This document shows, piece by piece, positions 23,327 through 26,513 of a stretch of 26,513 nt of DNA. Source of the stretch: CAZHWR01 sp964536085 (GTDB taxonomy: Bacteria > Bacillota > Clostridia > Oscillospirales > Ruminococcaceae); the NCBI GenBank assembly GCA_964536085.1, contig CAZHWR010000024.1, positions 1 through 26,513 of the forward strand, written 5' to 3'. Each line of letters starts with the position of its first letter. The first letter of the stretch is position 1. Below the pieces are notes generated by a model that made no database searches, was not told the DNA's origin, and was given only the letters and a program-made list of their open reading frames with translations. The position numbers and the translations under genes were made by a program.

Positions 23327-23752
23327 ATGCTAAACACCGTAAACCTAATAGGAAGATTCACCCGCGACCCTGAGCTTCGCGCCACACAGAACGGAATCGG
23401 CATATGCAGCTTCACGCTTGCCGTGGGAAGAAACTACGCAAAGGAAGGCGAAGAACGAAAAACGGATTTCATTAACTGCGCGGCGTGGCGGCACACGGCT
23501 GAGTTTATATCGGGCTATTTCAAAAAAGGCAGCCTTATCGCCGTTGAGGGAAACATTCAGACGAGAAAATGGGAAAACGAAAGCGGCGAAACACGCTATG
23601 CAACCGAGGTTATCGTGGAAAGAGCGCATTTTGTCGAGAAAAAGAAAAAGCCCGAAGACCGGACGGAAGAGCTTAAACTGCCGGACGAGGACGTCACAGA
23701 GTATTCGGAGGACGATATGCCGGAGGATTTTTCGTTCCCCGTTTACAGCTAA
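23327..23752 (+). CDS. ssb: Single-stranded DNA-binding protein
   Basis: A 141-residue SSB. The OB fold (residues 1-105) begins M-L-N-T-V-N-L-I-G-R-F-T-R-D-P-E-L-R and contains F-T-L-A-V-G-R, D-F-I-N-C-A-A-W-R and K-G-S-L-I-A-V-E-G-N-I-Q-T-R-K-W, all standard SSB signatures. The C-terminus is acidic and ends D-D-M-P-E-D-F-S-F-P-V-Y-S rather than with the usual D-D-x-P-F tip. A housekeeping SSB is normally encoded beside rpsF and rpsR. This one is surrounded by exported-protein genes, which suggests an accessory copy linked to DNA transfer or an integrated element. The ATG lies just behind the small membrane-peptide gene. Confidence 0.92.
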   Translation: MLNTVNLIGRFTRDPELRATQNGIGICSFTLAVGRNYAKEGEERKTDFINCAAWRHTAEFISGYFKKGSLIAVEGNIQTRKWENESGETRYATEVIVERAHFVEKKKKPEDRTEELKLPDEDVTEYSEDDMPEDFSFPVYS

Positions 23753-23783
23753 AAAAAACTTTTCTTGAGGAAGGAGAATTGAG

Positions 23784-24533
23784 TTGGTATACAAAAAAAG
23801 AGCAATCCTCGCGCTGGCGCTGGTTCTATGCGGCGGTTCCGTTTTTTGCGGAGCCGATGAAATTTCAACGGCAAACTCGTATGATTTTTCCGTGTCGGAT
23901 ATAGCTCCCGACAAAAGCTTCGCGGACGAACACGAAAGCTACGACGCCGATATGGAATACCTGTACAGCGTCGTCGCGCCCTACGCAGACAAATTCGTCG
24001 TAACAAATGAGGAATACATAGATTGCAGCGATATTGACGCATATTTCAAGGCAATATCAACACCGCTTACGCTTGACGAGATTGACAACTCAAGCTACAA
24101 AACAAACTACGACAACATAAACATATCCGACGAACGGAAAGAAAACTTCCGTCTTCTCAAGATTGTGGGCTCCTGCGGCGGCATTAAAGCGGAATTCGAG
24201 CCTATCGCGTATTACAGGATTTACCGCAAAACGGCTGTGATAGGCGGATATGTACAATACACCTACGAATATGAAGATCCCGCCGTGGCACAGTGGCTCT
24301 GCTGCGATTATCTGCAAACGATAACAAAGCAGCTTGTGGGCAACGACCTGCGCGAGCTTATGCTCGAACGGATGACGGACTTAATGAATTACACCAAAAA
24401 CGACAAGCAAATGGTGATCGCCGTTTTGCAGGACGGCAAACTTGACAGTTTATTCGACAGTTCGGTAAAGGAGGACATAGACAGTGAGCTTAAAAAAATT
24501 GACACTCCCGCTGATCTTAATATTGATATTTAA
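23784..24533 (+). CDS. Exported protein of unknown function
   Basis: A 249-residue protein with a signal peptide (V-Y-K-K-R, then A-I-L-A-L-A-L-V-L-C) and likely cleavage near F-C-G-A before D-E-I-S. The F-C-G sequence is not a good lipobox. The mature part is acidic and Tyr-rich and has no motif I recognise. It starts at TTG 23784 behind AAGGAG. Its last 50 bases overlap the next gene, so the two are translationally linked. It is one of a run of four secreted or membrane proteins at the right end. Confidence 0.65.
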   Translation: MVYKKRAILALALVLCGGSVFCGADEISTANSYDFSVSDIAPDKSFADEHESYDADMEYLYSVVAPYADKFVVTNEEYIDCSDIDAYFKAISTPLTLDEIDNSSYKTNYDNINISDERKENFRLLKIVGSCGGIKAEFEPIAYYRIYRKTAVIGGYVQYTYEYEDPAVAQWLCCDYLQTITKQLVGNDLRELMLERMTDLMNYTKNDKQMVIAVLQDGKLDSLFDSSVKEDIDSELKKIDTPADLNIDI

Positions 24534-25683
24534 CACGCTTGCGTCGTCGCTTGTCCTTGCGGCAAGCGATAAAATCTTAGTGACGCAAATCAAACTTGAA
24601 GCAGATGAACTGACAATGTTTCAAGATGAAATATACAACGTCTCGTACAAGGTTTATCCGTCTAATGCGACAAATACGGGCGTAACCTTTGAATCATACG
24701 ATACGGACATCGTATACGCAAACCCCGGCGGACGGTTGCGCTCAAAGGAAAAAAGCGGTACGGCAACCATAAAAGTGTCCTCGGACGACGGAAACGCGGT
24801 GACGTACCTTACGGTGCGCGTACTCGGCTATGACGAGGATGACATGGAATATCTCAGCCGCATATCCATTACAATGGACGGCGAATTTATCACAAGCCAT
24901 ACCGCTATGGTAAACGACACCTTCAGACTGAGCTACCGATACTGGCCTACCAACGCCTCAGACACTACCGTGAAATGGAGTTCCAGCGACAAAACCGTCG
25001 CGACGGTAACTCAGAGCGGCGTCGTTACAGCCGTATCGCAGGGGGAATGTACAATTACCGCAAAAGCACAGGACGGGAGCAAGGTTTCCGACAGCATAAC
25101 GCTTGAAGTAACCCCATATGTGCGATACCCCACAAGCATATCGTTTACGGCAAACAAGACGGAGTACACGACGGGGACGGTTATAACCTTCACACCGACG
25201 TTTTACCCCGCAGATACTACGGTCAAAACGGTTCATTATACCGTATCGGGACCCGCAACGATAAACGATTACGGCGTCGCAACCCTATATGATGCGGGAA
25301 CGGTTACATTTACCTTTTTCAACTATGCCTATCAGACGGTATATACGAAAAGCATCACCGTAAAATACAGCGATGATTTTTTCGGTGATTTCGCCGAATC
25401 GGCAAAGGGTGTTAAATCCGACCGCGCAATCCTTATATCCTTCACCTCTCCGGTGAATGCTTCGGCGGCTGCGGATTACGTCTTCGCCGCTAAAGATATG
25501 TACGGCAACGGAGACAGGATACCCGTAACCGTGGAGCAATACGCGGAAAATATACTCGCCGTAAAGCCTTCCGACAAATGGACGAAAGGCACAAACTACA
25601 TTTTTCTGAAATCGGGACTGACAAACACGGGCGGAAACCCCCTCGGCTGCAACCTTCGCTACACGTTTGAAGCCCGCGAATAA
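24484..25683 (+). CDS. Exported Big2/SbsA Ig-like domain protein
   Basis: A 399-residue secreted protein starting at GTG 24484, ten bases after AAAGGAGG. A signal peptide (S-L-K-K-L-T-L-P-L-I-L-I-L-I-F) ends near residue 26. Two Big2-type Ig-like domains follow: near residues 33-112, and near 122-206 with the classic W-S-S-S-D-K-T-V-A-T-V-T-Q-S-G-V-V-T-A-V-S-Q-G signature. A third related domain follows to about 293. The last hundred residues resemble an SbsA-type Ig-like domain (I-L-I-S-F-T-S-P-V ... T-N-T-G-G-N-P-L-G). Such proteins sit on the surface of Firmicutes and often mediate adhesion. No anchor sequence is visible, so it may act with a partner. Confidence 0.85.
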   Translation: MSLKKLTLPLILILIFNTLASSLVLAASDKILVTQIKLEADELTMFQDEIYNVSYKVYPSNATNTGVTFESYDTDIVYANPGGRLRSKEKSGTATIKVSSDDGNAVTYLTVRVLGYDEDDMEYLSRISITMDGEFITSHTAMVNDTFRLSYRYWPTNASDTTVKWSSSDKTVATVTQSGVVTAVSQGECTITAKAQDGSKVSDSITLEVTPYVRYPTSISFTANKTEYTTGTVITFTPTFYPADTTVKTVHYTVSGPATINDYGVATLYDAGTVTFTFFNYAYQTVYTKSITVKYSDDFFGDFAESAKGVKSDRAILISFTSPVNASAAADYVFAAKDMYGNGDRIPVTVEQYAENILAVKPSDKWTKGTNYIFLKSGLTNTGGNPLGCNLRYTFEARE

Positions 25684-25705
25684 AACAATAAGGAGGTAAT
25701 CTCAC

Positions 25706-26260
25706 TTGAAACAGCTTATATTACCGCTTTTGCTCCTGCTTACACTGCTATGCGGCTGCGCACAGGAGCAATTGTCGGACGATACAATATCCGCTATTGC
25801 ACAGGCGGAGCTTAACGGCGCAAACAAAAGCGAATACATCCAAAACTATATAGAACAAACGTCATTAAAACGGGCGATTCTTATCGGGTTTGACACAGAA
25901 GACGAATGCAAGGCGTTTATCACGGAACACGGCGCGGACGAAAATCCGAAGGACGCGGGCTTGGGCAGTGTATTGCGCGAACAGACATACAACGGAGAAA
26001 GCTTCTTTAACCCTACGGGAACGAAGCTTGAAGACACCTACGATGTACTCGGTGACGGCGATTACTGCGGCGAACCTGTATATTACAATGACAAGTATTG
26101 CTATTTCAAACGTATAGGCAATCTGCAAACCGCTACCGAAGAACAAATTGAAGAAATATTCGGCAAAGAAATTATTGTAGAGAAAGGTGAAGAATATGAG
26201 ATTGATAACACCGAAACCTATACGGAAGACTATACCGAAGCGGAAACACAGGCTGAGTAG
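25706..26260 (+). CDS. Lipoprotein of unknown function
   Basis: A 184-residue protein with a lipoprotein signal: Leu-rich core and L-L-C-G-C, the lipobox Cys near residue 18. It should be anchored to the outer face of the membrane. The mature part is acidic, ending in a Glu/Thr-rich tail. No domain is recognised. It starts at TTG 25706 behind AGGAGGT. The last 65 bases overlap the next gene, again pointing to tightly coupled translation. Confidence 0.75.
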   Translation: MKQLILPLLLLLTLLCGCAQEQLSDDTISAIAQAELNGANKSEYIQNYIEQTSLKRAILIGFDTEDECKAFITEHGADENPKDAGLGSVLREQTYNGESFFNPTGTKLEDTYDVLGDGDYCGEPVYYNDKYCYFKRIGNLQTATEEQIEEIFGKEIIVEKGEEYEIDNTETYTEDYTEAETQAE

Positions 26261-26513
26261 CCTTATTGCCCTCGTATTAACCTTTACACTCATTGTCGGG
26301 CTTTGCCCCGCAATATCCGCACAGGCGGCGGACGGCGACAAAACAGTCGAAATATGGGTGCGTAACGTAAACCGAAGCTGGGGCATTGATGAAAGAGCTA
26401 TATCAATTATGGCGGCGGCAAACGCTAATCTGCTGTACCTACAGGCGCTTGACACAACAAAATATGTTTATCTCGCGTTCGTCGGCACAAGCAACGTGTT
26501 TGTGATACAGCTT
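26196..26513 (+). CDS. Exported protein, 3' end outside the window (partial)
   Basis: The frame opens at ATG 26196 behind AAAGGTGA and stays open to the last base (106 codons). It has a long basic n-region (K-P-I-R-K-T-I-P-K-R-K-H-R), a hydrophobic core (L-I-A-L-V-L-T-F-T-L-I-V-G-L) and a likely cleavage site after I-S-A-Q-A-A. The following visible sequence contains W-V-R-N-V-N-R-S-W-G-I and gives no family. It overlaps the upstream lipoprotein gene by 65 bases. Confidence 0.7.
   Translation, partial: MRLITPKPIRKTIPKRKHRLSSLIALVLTFTLIVGLCPAISAQAADGDKTVEIWVRNVNRSWGIDERAISIMAAANANLLYLQALDTTKYVYLAFVGTSNVFVIQL

Overview
The window looks like a chromosomal (or integrated-element) segment of an anaerobic, Gram-positive Clostridia-type bacterium, probably a gut Oscillospiraceae/Ruminococcaceae-like lineage. 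The reasons are: purine-rich Shine-Dalgarno sites before almost every gene, sigma-A promoters close to TTGACA-N17-TATAAT, stalk-domain (copper amine oxidase N-terminal-like) and Ig-like exported proteins, a SpoVG homologue, Rpn/COG5464 nucleases with E-G-R-E-E-G tails, and a type IV pilus set without an outer-membrane secretin. The genus is an inference. I saw no tRNA, rRNA or CRISPR array. No gene-free stretch exceeds 300 bases.

Left accessory block (1-6.9 kb). A decayed coiled-coil gene at the left edge is followed by an intact membrane-anchored coiled-coil protein, an exported stalk-domain protein, an Rpn-type PD-(D/E)XK nuclease, a large exported MucBP-like repeat protein, and a two-gene unit of small CxxC-containing unknowns. 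Five of these six units sit behind their own sigma-A-like promoter or a strong terminator, so they look like independent cassettes. At 6.9-7.9 kb an A+T-rich zinc-ribbon membrane-protein gene, interrupted by a 100-N assembly gap, is bracketed by a 23-bp direct repeat and short imperfect inverted repeats. This looks like an insertion into, or duplication of, a terminator.

Central block (7.9-18.4 kb). This is a tightly packed type IV pilus / type II secretion-like operon. It begins with a stand-alone VirD4/TraG-like N-terminal membrane domain. It continues with a PilT-type ATPase, a PilB/GspE ATPase, a PilM-PilN fusion, a PilO-like protein with a long K-T-E-T linker, and PilC/GspF. Five small exported or prepilin genes follow: four class III-type prepilins with K-K-A/F cleavage sites and one PilX/GspK-like protein. 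A SpoVG gene sits inside the prepilin set. The first, best-expressed-looking prepilin lies between two strong hairpins. No prepilin peptidase is visible.

Right block (18.5-26.5 kb). A second intact copy of the coiled-coil gene with the same promoter is followed by a second Rpn nuclease. Its catalytic domain is unrelated at sequence level to the first, but its last ~75 residues are nearly identical. Next come a 937-residue exported Ig-like protein, a 46-residue membrane peptide, a single-stranded DNA-binding protein, and four overlapping exported genes (an exported unknown, a Big2/SbsA-type Ig-like protein, a lipoprotein and a partial exported protein running off the edge).

How it may fit together (inference). 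Pilus motor, prepilins, SpoVG, SSB, a VirD4-like domain and a battery of Ig-like surface proteins together suggest a surface-adhesion or DNA-transfer apparatus, possibly on a conjugative or integrated element. The coiled-coil and Rpn genes flank it on both sides. All share a C-terminal acidic D-E-x-W-E-M ending, which marks them as one mobile or rapidly shuffling gene family.
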